Below, piece by piece: positions 24,393 to 32,330 of a stretch of 62,644 bases of DNA. The stretch's first letter is position 1; each line of letters begins with the position of its first letter. The position numbers were made by a program, and so were the translations under genes. The notes under the pieces are model-generated. The model was not told the DNA's origin, did no database searches, and worked only from the letters and a program-made list of their open reading frames with translations. Source of the DNA: JAITMY01 sp031549685. GTDB lineage: Bacteria; Bacteroidota; Bacteroidia; Bacteroidales; UBA932. Where the stretch lies: the NCBI GenBank assembly GCA_031549685.1, contig JAVBPG010000037.1:1-62644 (forward strand), written 5' to 3'.

Positions 24393-25388
24393 CTACGAGT
24401 GGCGCTTGTACGTCTTTACCCAGTCCACCTCAAAAATGGGTTGCGCCGAGCCGCTGAGGCTACCCTCCACCCCCGATGCAAAGCCCACGTACATGGGCTC
24501 GTGAAGCACGTTGGGGGCGGTAAACATGGTGGCGCCGTTGATTTTCCACGTAATGCAGCTTTCGCTCCACTCCAGCGTTACAATATAGTAGGTGTTTTGG
24601 CGCAGCATGCTGCGGTTCCAGGCCTCGGTGTGCTGCTTTTTATCGTTGCCTGCGGCAAAAACGCCGAACTCAAGCTTAGCGCCAATGCGAATAACGTTGA
24701 GGTGCGGCAGCCTGCGCTGCGCGCCCAGCCACATGGTGTGGTACACGCCCTTGCCCGATTGGCTGAAGCGAATTTTTGCCTCCACCTTGCCGTACAGCTG
24801 CCGGTGGCTTTTGGCGGTGCTTACAAGGCCAGCGGTGCACTCCCGCTCAACGTTGATGAAGCCCAGCGCGGGGCTGAAGCCCAAGCCCGAGGCATGCTCG
24901 GCTTTAGTAGTAATTTTTAGCGAGCTGCCGTCCACCGATACGTTGCTGCCGTCGGTGTAGAGGTGCCCCTCGTTGGCGGGGGAGTAGAGCAGCTTCTCGT
25001 CGTCCACCAGCGGATGGGTAATCCAGCGGGACTTATCCAGCGCTCCTCCGTCAAATTCGTCGGTAAATACCGGCTCCCAGTCGGTAATGGCGTGGAAGTT
25101 GTGCGAGGTCTTTTGCAGCTTGAAGAATTCGACCACCTCGGCCGATTTGCGCAGGCGCACAAACTCCTGCTTCATTTCCGTCCACTCCTTTTTCTGCAGG
25201 CCGCTTTGGCTGCGCGGCGTGGCCACCTGCGCGGCCAGCTCCTGGTAGCGTAGCAGGCCGGCGGTTTGCTTTAGCGCATTGTATTTTTCGTACTTTTTTT
25301 CGAGGGCCGTGCGGCGCGCTTCAAATTTGGAGGTTGCGGGAATTCCGCCGGACAGGGAGAAGAGCAACCGTTTAAAAAATCCGGGCAT
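24393..25388 (-). CDS. GH16-like lectin-fold protein, catalytic motif absent
   Basis: A 331-residue protein. Residues 1-100 are a charged helical region (ARRTALEKKYEKYNALKQ...) with no clear signal peptide. Residues 105-330 read as a concanavalin A-like GH16 domain: FTDEFDGGALDKSRWITHP at the start, LYGKVEAKIRFSQSGKGVYHTMWLGA in the middle and EPMYVGFASGV near the end. The family's catalytic ExDxxE motif should follow the Trp-Leu strand, but here the sequence is RIGAKLEFGVFAAG with no Glu-x-Asp pair. It is therefore probably non-hydrolytic, perhaps glycan-binding. It precedes sppA by 30 bases. Confidence 0.75.
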   Translation of the reverse strand: MPGFFKRLLFSLSGGIPATSKFEARRTALEKKYEKYNALKQTAGLLRYQELAAQVATPRSQSGLQKKEWTEMKQEFVRLRKSAEVVEFFKLQKTSHNFHAITDWEPVFTDEFDGGALDKSRWITHPLVDDEKLLYSPANEGHLYTDGSNVSVDGSSLKITTKAEHASGLGFSPALGFINVERECTAGLVSTAKSHRQLYGKVEAKIRFSQSGKGVYHTMWLGAQRRLPHLNVIRIGAKLEFGVFAAGNDKKQHTEAWNRSMLRQNTYYIVTLEWSESCITWKINGATMFTAPNVLHEPMYVGFASGVEGSLSGSAQPIFEVDWVKTYKRHS

Positions 25389-25408
25389 AGCTATTTGCGG
25401 TATTTATA

Positions 25409-25457
25409 ACAACACCCCCTGCACATCACGCGCAACGTGGGGTACAGAGGGGTGTTC
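25409..25457 (-). terminator. Hairpin after rprY
   Basis: AACACCCC (about 25410-25417) pairs with GGGGTGTT (about 25449-25456) around a long, partly self-complementary middle (GCGCAACG). On the minus strand it follows the response-regulator gene by 27 bases and is followed by TTGTTAT. It may be a weak terminator or a repeat. Confidence 0.45.
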
Positions 25458-25483
25458 AAAAAAATGGGTGTAGTATTCTCGGT

Positions 25484-26179
25484 TTATCCAATAAGCTTAA
25501 ATCCCTTTCCGCGCACGTTGATAATTTGAATCGACGGGTCGTCCTTGAGGAACTTGCGGAGCTTGGTAATGTACACGTCCATGCTGCGGGCGTTGAAGTA
25601 GGTGTCATCGTTCCAAATGGTTTTGAGGGCAAAGTTGCGGTCGAGCACGGCGTTGCGGTTAATGCACAGCTGGCGCAGCAGCTCCGACTCCTTGGCCGTG
25701 AGCTTTTGCTCTACGCCGCCCTCCTTAATAAGGGTTTGCTTGGTGGAGTTGAAGGTGTATATGCCCACGTGGAAGGTATCCTGGTTGAGCGAGGCGTTTT
25801 CGCCACGGGTACGGCGCAGGATGGCCTCAACGCGGAACAGCAGCTCTTCGATGCTGAAGGGCTTGGTCATGTAGTCGTCGGCACCGGCAGCAAAGCCCTC
25901 GAGCACATCCTCCTTTACCGATTTGGCGGTGAGGAAGAGAATGGGTATGGAGCTGCTAAGCATACGAATTTCCTTGGCCAAGGTAATGCCGTCTTTTACG
26001 GGCATCATCACATCTAAAATGCAGATGTCGTACTTGGCTTTTTGAAATCCGGCGAAAGCTCGCTCTCCGTTCGGGAAAAGGTCAATTTCGTATCCCTTTA
26101 CCTGCATGTACTCCTTGAGGAGCATACCTAAGTTTTCATCGTCTTCGGCTAACAAAATACGCGCTTTACTTGTTTCCAT
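25484..26179 (-). CDS. rprY: OmpR-family response regulator, RprY-like
   Basis: A 231-residue two-component response regulator. The receiver domain (1-120) has the acidic pocket EDDEN, the phosphorylation site Asp56 in CILDVMMP, LFLTAKS and the switch Lys in DYMTKPFS. The C-terminal winged helix (130-230) has LTAKESELLRQLCINRNAVLDR is shown here by LTAKESELLRQL and ARSMDVYITKLRKFL. Sequence is close to RprY of Bacteroides. An ATG nine bases upstream (26188) is also possible. The partner kinase gene lies upstream, separated by 159 bases with two hairpins. Confidence 0.93.
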   Translation of the reverse strand: METSKARILLAEDDENLGMLLKEYMQVKGYEIDLFPNGERAFAGFQKAKYDICILDVMMPVKDGITLAKEIRMLSSSIPILFLTAKSVKEDVLEGFAAGADDYMTKPFSIEELLFRVEAILRRTRGENASLNQDTFHVGIYTFNSTKQTLIKEGGVEQKLTAKESELLRQLCINRNAVLDRNFALKTIWNDDTYFNARSMDVYITKLRKFLKDDPSIQIINVRGKGFKLIG

Positions 26180-26247
26180 AGCATTCATTTTAATGAGTTA
26201 AACCTGTTTTGATCCTTGTTTTTTCGTAAGCTTAGGTGTGCTTTAAT

Positions 26248-26301
26248 GCTACCCGAGCTGAAGTCGGTAGCCATGTTTTGATACCCTAAAGCAGGGGTAT
26301 C
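26248..26301. repeat. Two small hairpins between rprX and rprY
   Basis: GCTACC...GGTAGC (26248-26271) and GATACCC...GGGTATC (26280-26301). They lie in the kinase-regulator gap and could trim or stabilise the transcript, changing the ratio of the two proteins. No T-run follows either. Confidence 0.6.
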
Positions 26302-26338
26302 GAATAGCAAAGTTAAAAAATATTTGTAATTTTAACAC

Positions 26339-27886
26339 TTAACCATGACTTTTTATTGATAAAGGCATTAAAATACTGAAGGTGGTGCCTTTTCCCAGCT
26401 CGCTTTCGACCCAAATTTTGCCGTCCAAAGCCTCCACAATTTTCTTTACGTAGCTGAGTCCCAAGCCAAAACCCTTTACGTTGTGAAGGTTGCCGGTGTG
26501 CACGCGGTAAAACTGCTCAAACACGCGCTTCAAATCTTCTTTGGGGATGCCAATGCCGTTGTCGCGCACCTGAATAAGGAGGTTGTTGTTCTCGTTTCTG
26601 GTGGAAACTACGATGAGCGGATTCTCCTTGGAATACTTTAGCGCGTTATCTACCAGGTTCGAAAAGATGTTGGAAAAGTGTACCTCGTCCACCAGCAGGG
26701 TGCACTCGGTAGCCTCAAAGGCGCGGGCAAGGTGCGCCCCCTTGCTCTCGACCTGCAGGGCAAATCCGTCGAGCACCTTGTTGGCCATGGCGTGAAAGTT
26801 GCACTGCTTGTAGGTCAGGCGCAGACGCCCGTGCTCAAACATGGCCAGCTGTAGCGTGCGCTCCACCAGCAGCGACAGGCGCTTGGTTTGCGTGTATATA
26901 ACGCTTGAAAGGCTGGCATAATTTTTTTTATCGCTGGGCACGTTGGGGTCGTTCAGCATTTCCGAGGCCAGGGCAATGGTGGCAATGGGAGTTTTGAGCT
27001 CGTGCGTCATGTTGCTCACAAAGTCGCTGCGTATTTGCGACAGCTTTTTTTGTCGCACAATGGTAAGCAGCGTGCTTAAAAACACGCCCATAACAATAAT
27101 GAGCAGGCCAATGGAGGTAAACAGCGTAACGCCGATGGAGAGAAAAATGTAGCTCTGCTTGCGCGGAAACAGCACGCTGAGGTAGTAGGCCTCCGATAGC
27201 AAATCGCCGGGGAAGAGCTTGCGCACGTATGTGTTGTTGCCCTCCGCTGATTTCTGCTGGTTGCTCCCGAATAGCAGCTCGCCGTTGGCATCGTGCACCG
27301 CAAACTCAAAGTTGAGGTTGATACCCTTGTTGCGAAATTCGCTGCGGATAAGCGAGTCGAGCCCCTCCTGCGATATGCGCTGCTCAATGGGTACCTCTAC
27401 GCTGATAATTTTTTCGACAATATTATTTACCAGCACCTTTTTGTAGTTTACCTTTTCGTCCATTTTGGCCTTTTCGGGGTCCAGCTTGTCCTGCACTTTT
27501 TGCTGCTCATCTATATTTTTGAGCATGGAGTACAGCTGGCTTATTACCAAAGGGTCGGCAATGGGCGAAAAGCGCTTGTTCATACCCGCCGTATCGAGCA
27601 GGTTTACGGTAAGCATCAGCTCATCCTTTTGCAGCGATCGGATGCCGCTTTTGGCATTCCTGAAGGCAGAGCCCTTGTTGGATGATAAGGGGTTGGTAAT
27701 CTGAAATATTACCTCGTCCTTCTCCATGCGGGCAATAATGTTGTCCAGCGTGCTGTTGACCGTGGCGTTAAACTCCTCCTCCTTCATTTTCTTTGCCTCG
27801 CTAATCCAGAACAGCTGAAATGCCACCAAACAAAAAGCCGCAACGGCGGTTGCAGCCCCTAATATAGGTATTAACTTTCTTCTCAT
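26339..27886 (-). CDS. rprX: Sensor histidine kinase, RprX-like
   Basis: A 515-residue inner-membrane kinase: transmembrane helix 1 at residues 6-27, a periplasmic sensor of about 220 residues, helix 2 at 248-275, then HisKA with the phospho-acceptor His295 in SNMTHELKTPIATIA and an HATPase domain with N (LVDNALKYS), G1 (VRDNGIGIP) and G2 (GFGLGLSYV) boxes. The start at 27886 (MRRKLIPILG) is used because a TACCTTTG box at 27916-27909 lies 22 bases upstream inside the longer open frame. RprX/RprY of Bacteroides fragilis was found as a regulator of outer-membrane protein expression; the signal here is unknown. Confidence 0.92.
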   Translation of the reverse strand: MRRKLIPILGAATAVAAFCLVAFQLFWISEAKKMKEEEFNATVNSTLDNIIARMEKDEVIFQITNPLSSNKGSAFRNAKSGIRSLQKDELMLTVNLLDTAGMNKRFSPIADPLVISQLYSMLKNIDEQQKVQDKLDPEKAKMDEKVNYKKVLVNNIVEKIISVEVPIEQRISQEGLDSLIRSEFRNKGINLNFEFAVHDANGELLFGSNQQKSAEGNNTYVRKLFPGDLLSEAYYLSVLFPRKQSYIFLSIGVTLFTSIGLLIIVMGVFLSTLLTIVRQKKLSQIRSDFVSNMTHELKTPIATIALASEMLNDPNVPSDKKNYASLSSVIYTQTKRLSLLVERTLQLAMFEHGRLRLTYKQCNFHAMANKVLDGFALQVESKGAHLARAFEATECTLLVDEVHFSNIFSNLVDNALKYSKENPLIVVSTRNENNNLLIQVRDNGIGIPKEDLKRVFEQFYRVHTGNLHNVKGFGLGLSYVKKIVEALDGKIWVESELGKGTTFSILMPLSIKSHG

Positions 27887-27908
27887 AATATTAAAATGCT
27901 CTTTGCTA

Positions 27909-27916
27909 CAAAGGTA
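27909..27916 (-). promoter_or_regulatory. -7 box for rprX
   Basis: TACCTTTG on the minus strand, 22 bases before the ATG at 27886. A TTTTGC at 27939-27934 is a possible -33 region with a spacer of about 17 bases. Confidence 0.62.
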
Positions 27917-27967
27917 GAGTTTTTTTGCTTGGAGCAAAAGTATTAGTGGTGGCATTGCAAGTCGGGT

Positions 27968-27975
27968 TAATTTTG
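27968..27975 (+). promoter_or_regulatory. -7 box for the DUF4492-cydAB operon
   Basis: TAATTTTG fits TAnnTTTG and ends 24 bases before the ATG at 28000, supporting that start over an upstream TTG at 27991. Confidence 0.55.
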
Positions 27976-27999
27976 TAACTTGCTTTTTTTTTGAACCCA

Positions 28000-28221
28000 A
28001 TGCTCCGCCTACTTCGCTCCATATACAGCTTTTACGCCGACGGCTTCAGGGCTATGACCCTTGGCCGCACGCTGTGGGTTATTATTCTCATTAAGCTCAG
28101 CATCATGTTTCTTATTCTGCGGCCGCTGCTATTCCCCAACCTGCTGGGGCGGCTGGATGGCGACAAGGCGCGCACCGAGCACGTGGTAAAGGAGCTGACG
28201 GAGGGAGGAACTCGGCAGTAG
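28000..28221 (+). CDS. DUF4492 small membrane protein, cytochrome bd-linked
   Basis: A 73-residue protein: MLRLLRSIYSFYADGFRAMT, then TLGRTLWVIILIKLSIMFLI and a second hydrophobic stretch ending LLFPNLLG, then a charged C-terminal tail. SFYADGFRAMTLGRTLW is the DUF4492 pattern, a family found almost only in Bacteroidetes immediately before cydA. One membrane helix (about residues 27-46) is likely. By position and size it may be an accessory subunit of the bd oxidase comparable in role to CydX, but that is inference. It lies 36 bases before cydA. Confidence 0.82.
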   Translation: MLRLLRSIYSFYADGFRAMTLGRTLWVIILIKLSIMFLILRPLLFPNLLGRLDGDKARTEHVVKELTEGGTRQ

Positions 28222-28257
28222 GCAATTATTGAAGAATCGCAAAAATGGTAAATTAAT

Positions 28258-29940
28258 ATGGAGGTTGTTTTTTGGTCGCGCATGCAGTTTGCGCTTACGG
28301 CCGGATTCCACTGGATTTTTGTGCCGCTAACCATTGGGCTCATCATGCTCATTGCCGTTATGGAAACGCTGTACGTGTGCCGTGGCGAAGAGCACTGGAA
28401 GCGCTCGGCAAAATTCTGGATGAATATTTTTGCCGTCAACTTTGCCGTGGGCGTGGCCACGGGGCTCATACTGGAGTTTGAGTTTGGTACCAACTGGAGC
28501 AACTACTCGTGGTTTGTGGGCGATATTTTCGGGGCGCCGCTGGCCATTGAGGGCATCCTCGCGTTTTTTATGGAGAGCGTGTTTATTGCCGTCATGTTCT
28601 TTGGGTGGAACCGGGTAAGCAAGCGCTTCCACCTTGCGGCCACGTGGCTTACCGCGCTTGGCGCCACGCTCTCGGCGCTGTGGATACTGGTGGCCAACGC
28701 GTGGATGCAGCTGCCCGCCGGCATGACCTTCAACCCCGATACGGTGCGCCACGAAATGACCGACTTCTGGGCGGTACTCTTCTCGCCCGTGGCCATGAAT
28801 AAGTTTGTGCATACCATTACCTCGTGCTACGTGCTGGGCTCGGTGGTGGTGATTGGCATCAGCGCCTGGTTTTTGCTCAAAAAGCGCGAGGCGCAAATGG
28901 CCAAGAACAGCATGCTGCTGGCGGCCGTATTCGGGCTGCTCAGCTCGGCCGTTCTCATTTTCACCGGCGATGGGTCGGCGCAGCAGGTGGCGCGGCATCA
29001 ACCCATGAAGCTGGCCGCCATGGAGGGCCTGTACAACGGAAAAAACGGGGTGGGGCTAGTGGCCTTTGGCGTGCTGCGCCCCGGGGTTGAGCCCGGTGAG
29101 CGCCAGGCAAGCTGCTCGCGGCACAAGGGCAACGCTGCCGCCGATGCGCAGAACTCCAACGTTTTTTGGTGGAAGCTCGAGCTCCCCAACATGCTGTCGT
29201 GGCTGGCCTTCCGCGACGGCAACGCCTTTGTGCCGGGGATTAACGACATAATTAATGGATGTCATTGCGGGCTTGACCCGCAATCTCCTGCCTATATAAA
29301 ATGTTCATTTCATCAGGAGATCCCGAATCAAGTTCGGGATGACAGTACACTCCACCCCCTGCCCCCGCCGGACGGGGGTGGAGGTAAAACTCTTCCCCTC
29401 TCCGAGCGCATCTCGCGGGGCAAGTTAGCCATCCACGCGCTGGCCGACTACACGCAGGCCAAGCAGGCCGCCGACAGCGCCGCCATGCGCACCGCGCGCG
29501 CCGCGCTCGACAGCAACTTTGCGCACTTTGGCTACGGCTACCTTAGCCACCCCAACCAGGCTGTACCCAACGTGCCGCTTACGTTCTACAGCTTCCACAT
29601 TATGGTAATTTTAGGCTTTGCATTTGTCGCTTTGTTTGTGGTGGTTTTATTTTTGCTCTACAAAAAAACGGTGGAGAAATACCGCTGGCTGCTGTACGTG
29701 ATGCTGTGGAGCATTCCCCTGGCCTACTTAGCCTCCATGAGCGGCTGGATAGTGGCCGAGGTGGGGCGGCAACCCTGGGTAATACAGGACCTGATGCCCA
29801 CCATGGCGGCTGTGTCGCGCCTTGAGGCCGGCGCCGTCAAGCTGACATTCTTCCTTTTTGCGGCGCTGTTTACCGTGCTGCTAACGGTGGAGCTGCGCAT
29901 AATGCTGAAGCAAATTTCTAAATACGGAAAAAAGACTTAA
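28258..29940 (+). CDS. cydA: Cytochrome bd ubiquinol oxidase subunit I, with repeat insertion
   Basis: A 560-residue inner-membrane subunit that binds hemes b558, b595 and d and oxidises quinol. Expected residues are present: His18 (heme b595), Glu98 and Glu106, His185 and Met449 (heme b558), and the Q-loop Lys251 and Glu256 in MKLAAMEG, then GRQPW. Residues 335-376, coded by 29260-29385, are foreign to the family: they are the translation of a family B palindromic repeat plus a second GC-rich palindrome. The inserted length is 126 bp, an exact multiple of three, and all heme ligands flank it intact, so the enzyme may still work. cydB follows after a pyrimidine-rich gap. Confidence 0.95.
   Translation: MEVVFWSRMQFALTAGFHWIFVPLTIGLIMLIAVMETLYVCRGEEHWKRSAKFWMNIFAVNFAVGVATGLILEFEFGTNWSNYSWFVGDIFGAPLAIEGILAFFMESVFIAVMFFGWNRVSKRFHLAATWLTALGATLSALWILVANAWMQLPAGMTFNPDTVRHEMTDFWAVLFSPVAMNKFVHTITSCYVLGSVVVIGISAWFLLKKREAQMAKNSMLLAAVFGLLSSAVLIFTGDGSAQQVARHQPMKLAAMEGLYNGKNGVGLVAFGVLRPGVEPGERQASCSRHKGNAAADAQNSNVFWWKLELPNMLSWLAFRDGNAFVPGINDIINGCHCGLDPQSPAYIKCSFHQEIPNQVRDDSTLHPLPPPDGGGGKTLPLSERISRGKLAIHALADYTQAKQAADSAAMRTARAALDSNFAHFGYGYLSHPNQAVPNVPLTFYSFHIMVILGFAFVALFVVVLFLLYKKTVEKYRWLLYVMLWSIPLAYLASMSGWIVAEVGRQPWVIQDLMPTMAAVSRLEAGAVKLTFFLFAALFTVLLTVELRIMLKQISKYGKKT
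29260..29385. repeat. Family B palindrome plus GC palindrome inserted in cydA
   Basis: 29260-29344 is an 85-bp family B unit (TGTCATTGCGGGCTTGACCC at the left, ATCAAGTTCGGGATGACA at the right) like 5032-5113 inverted. Directly after it CTCCACCCCC (29350-29359) pairs with GGGGGTGGAG (29374-29383). Together they supply 42 in-frame codons (CHCGLDPQSP..., IPNQVRDD, LPPPDGGGG) of CydA. Confidence 0.9.
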
Positions 29941-29961
29941 GGATTCAAATATCAAGGACTT

Positions 29962-30066
29962 CCCCCTTGTCTTTTCATCCTTTTGTATTTTATCTTTTTG
30001 TCTTTCTCCCTTTATCTTTCCGTCTTTTATCTTTTTGTCTTTCTTCCTTTATCCTTTTATCTCTTA
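29962..30066 (+). repeat. Polypyrimidine tract between cydA and cydB
   Basis: About 100 bases on the plus strand are almost only C and T with scattered G and A. The 20-base word TTTTATCTTTTTGTCTTTCT occurs twice exactly, about 27 bases apart, among degenerate copies. It ends 3 bases before the cydB ATG at 30070. It lacks stop codons in one frame, which artificially extends the cydB frame upstream. Confidence 0.8.
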
Positions 30067-30069
30067 AAA

Positions 30070-31218
30070 ATGACTTACGAATTTCTTATTCAGTACTGGT
30101 GGTTCATTGTATCGCTGCTGGGGGCGCTGCTTGTAATGATGATGTTTGTGCAGGGCGGGCAAATGCTCCTTCGCTCGCTCGGAAAAACGGAGCAGGAGCA
30201 GACGCTGATTGTAAACGCGCTGGGGCATAAGTGGGAGATCACGTTTACCACGCTGGTAACGTTTGGCGGAGCGCTGTTCGCGGCCTTCCCGCTGTTTTAC
30301 TCCACCTGCTTTGGCGGCGCCTACGCGCTGTGGCTGCTCATCCTGTTCAGCTTTATATTGCAGGCCGTTTCGTACCACTTCCGCTCCAAGGCGGGCAACC
30401 TGTTCGGCGCCAAAACCTACGAGGCCTTTCTGCAGGCCAACGGCGTTATGGGCACCGTGCTGCTGGGCGTGGTGGTGGGGACTTTCTTTACGGGCGCCGC
30501 TTTTTCGGTCGAAAAAGGCAACATCGCCCGGCTGGGCGGAGCGCTCAGCATATCGGGCTGGCACTCGCCCTGGCACGGGCTCGAGGCCATCATTAACCCG
30601 CTGAATCTCTCGCTGGGCTTTACCATCCTTTGGCTGGCGCGCGTGCTGGCGCTGCAGTACTTTATCCGCTACGTGGACAACGAAAATATTACTGGCAGGG
30701 CGCGCAAGCTGCTACCGTCAAGCGCGCTGGGCTTTGCGCTGTTTTTTGCCCTGACCGCCGTGCTTATCCTGAGCAGGGATGGCGCCGCCGTGTACGCTCC
30801 CAACAACCTGGTGTATATGCAAAGCATTAAGTACCTGCGCAACTTTTTGGCCATGCCCGCGCTGCTGGCCATGCTGCTGTGCGGCATCGGGCTGCTGGTT
30901 TTTTCGGTGGTGCGTACGCTGCAAAAAAAGGATTTCCAGAGCGGCTTCTGGTGGGCCGGCGCAGGCGCGGTGCTGGTGGTACTCTCGCTGCTGCTCAACG
31001 TGGGCTACAACGATACGGCGTTCTACTACTCCACCTACCGCCTGCAGCAGTCGCTCACCATCTACAACAGCGCCTCCAGCAAGTTCACGCTGCAGGTCAT
31101 GTCGGTGGTGTCGCTCATTATTCCCTTTGTGCTGGCCTACATTGCCTACGTGTGGCGCGCCATGGGCCGCAAAAAAATATCGGTGGAGGAGCTGGAGAAG
31201 GAGGAGCATGCGTACTAA
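30070..31218 (+). CDS. cydB: Cytochrome bd ubiquinol oxidase subunit II
   Basis: A 382-residue inner-membrane partner of CydA with about nine hydrophobic helices. The start MTYEFLIQYWWFIVSLLGAL is the usual family beginning; the open frame runs further upstream only because the polypyrimidine tract lacks stops. Features include GGQMLLRSLGKTEQEQTLIVN after helix 1 and WHSPWHGLEAIINPLNLSLG in the middle, the latter typical of Bacteroidetes CydB. Together with CydA it gives high-affinity oxygen reduction, useful for nanoaerobic growth of otherwise anaerobic Bacteroidales. Confidence 0.95.
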   Translation: MTYEFLIQYWWFIVSLLGALLVMMMFVQGGQMLLRSLGKTEQEQTLIVNALGHKWEITFTTLVTFGGALFAAFPLFYSTCFGGAYALWLLILFSFILQAVSYHFRSKAGNLFGAKTYEAFLQANGVMGTVLLGVVVGTFFTGAAFSVEKGNIARLGGALSISGWHSPWHGLEAIINPLNLSLGFTILWLARVLALQYFIRYVDNENITGRARKLLPSSALGFALFFALTAVLILSRDGAAVYAPNNLVYMQSIKYLRNFLAMPALLAMLLCGIGLLVFSVVRTLQKKDFQSGFWWAGAGAVLVVLSLLLNVGYNDTAFYYSTYRLQQSLTIYNSASSKFTLQVMSVVSLIIPFVLAYIAYVWRAMGRKKISVEELEKEEHAY

Positions 31219-31671
31219 GCTGCCTGCCGCAAACTTTCTTTGCCATTTCCATATTTTATCGCTAATCTCTATAATTTTTCATACCTCTGCCATATCGAAA
31301 CCGCCATTTCGGAAGCTGCTATTTCGGAAACATTTTTCTCTCAGCTCTCCTTGGATGATATGTAAAGTAGGGAATGTCAACATAGAAACGGTTTTGAATT
31401 TTTAAAAAACAACACCATTACTTGTTGCACCGTGGGCTGTCATGCTGAGACAGTCGAAGTGTTGAGGGAGGATTTCTCAAACTCGGCCAAGGCTTTTCGC
31501 CTCGGCAAGGTTTTCGTAATTTTGGGGTAGAACACGGTATGCTACAAAAGGGCAGAGGCAGGCTGAAAGGTTGGTTCGTCGAATTCACGATGTGGGAACT
31601 CGGTAGTATTCTTGCCAATAGTCCTTTTTGTAATGGCCATTATCTTAATGGCCATTACAAAAAGGCACCTC
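31219..31671. other. Gap between convergent cydB and plsY
   Basis: No gene is seen in these 453 bases. It has a family E-like repeat (from about 31425: TGGGCTGTCATGCTGAGACA and following GC-rich inverted words to 31540) and a striking 43-bp perfect palindrome at 31623-31665. The first 200 bases are AT-rich with no recognisable signal. Confidence 0.6.
31623..31665. repeat. 43-bp palindrome beyond plsY
   Basis: Two perfect 20-bp arms (31623-31642 and 31646-31665) around TCT. Each arm also contains TAATGGCCATTA, itself a 12-bp palindrome, so the site is both an inverted and a direct repeat. It begins 7 bases after the plsY stop on the minus strand. The T-run lies inside the stem, so a standard terminator function is uncertain. 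Confidence 0.8.
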
Positions 31672-32304
31672 CTATTCCTTCTTCTTTTTAAACGTTGTTT
31701 TGGGCTCGGTACCGCTTGCCAGACGCTTAATATTTTTGCGGTGGGTGTAGAAGAGCAGCAGGCAGGCAAAAACGGCAAATATTTTGATGGACAGGGTGGG
31801 CTCGTTGAGGATAAAAATAACCGAAATGGGAAACGACAAGCCCGCCGACATGGAGCCCAGCGACACGTAGCGCGTGAAGCCGAACACCAGCGCAAACACG
31901 GCAATGGCAATCAGCGCGCCCAGCGGCTGTATGGCTATGGCCGCGCCCAGCATGGTGGCCACGCCCTTGCCCCCGCGAAACTGCGCAAACACGGGGTACA
32001 TGTGCCCCAGCACCGCCAGCACGGCAAACAGAATTTTTACCAGCGCAAAGTTTTCGGAGTCGCGCGCTAAGCCGGGAATAAAGCAGGCCAGCAGCACCGC
32101 CAGCAATCCCTTGGCGATATCGATGGCAAAAACCGGAATGGCCGCCTTGCCGCCCAGCACGCGCAGCACGTTGGTGGTGCCGGCGTTGCCGCTGCCATGC
32201 TCGCGCACATCGATGTTGTACAGCGATTTGCCAATCCACACGGCGCTGGGGATGGAGCCCAGCAGGTAGGCAATGAGCGAAAAAAGAAGAAGGTAGAAGA
32301 GCAT
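31672..32304 (-). CDS. plsY: Glycerol-3-phosphate acyltransferase PlsY
   Basis: A 210-residue inner-membrane enzyme that transfers acyl groups from acyl-phosphate to glycerol 3-phosphate, the first step of phospholipid synthesis. Motif 1 (GSIPSAVWIGKSLYNIDVRE and HGSGNAGTTNVLRVLG), motif 2 (GHMYPVFAQFRGGKGVAT) and motif 3 (GFTRYVSLGSM) are all present across five to seven hydrophobic helices. The C-terminal tail is Lys-rich. The amidohydrolase gene lies 26 bases upstream, so both are probably co-transcribed. Confidence 0.95.
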   Translation of the reverse strand: MLFYLLLFSLIAYLLGSIPSAVWIGKSLYNIDVREHGSGNAGTTNVLRVLGGKAAIPVFAIDIAKGLLAVLLACFIPGLARDSENFALVKILFAVLAVLGHMYPVFAQFRGGKGVATMLGAAIAIQPLGALIAIAVFALVFGFTRYVSLGSMSAGLSFPISVIFILNEPTLSIKIFAVFACLLLFYTHRKNIKRLASGTEPKTTFKKKKE

Positions 32305-32330
32305 GATGGTTTAGATTTTAGGAAGTAAAA

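Noticed and set aside
27887..28000. A 38-residue N-terminal extension of the RprX kinase
   Set aside because: It contains the promoter box TACCTTTG and overlaps the divergent DUF4492 start; the family begins at MRRK.
29983..30069. An N-terminal extension of CydB by 29 residues
   Set aside because: It is the translation of the polypyrimidine tract; family members start at MTYEFL-like sequence.
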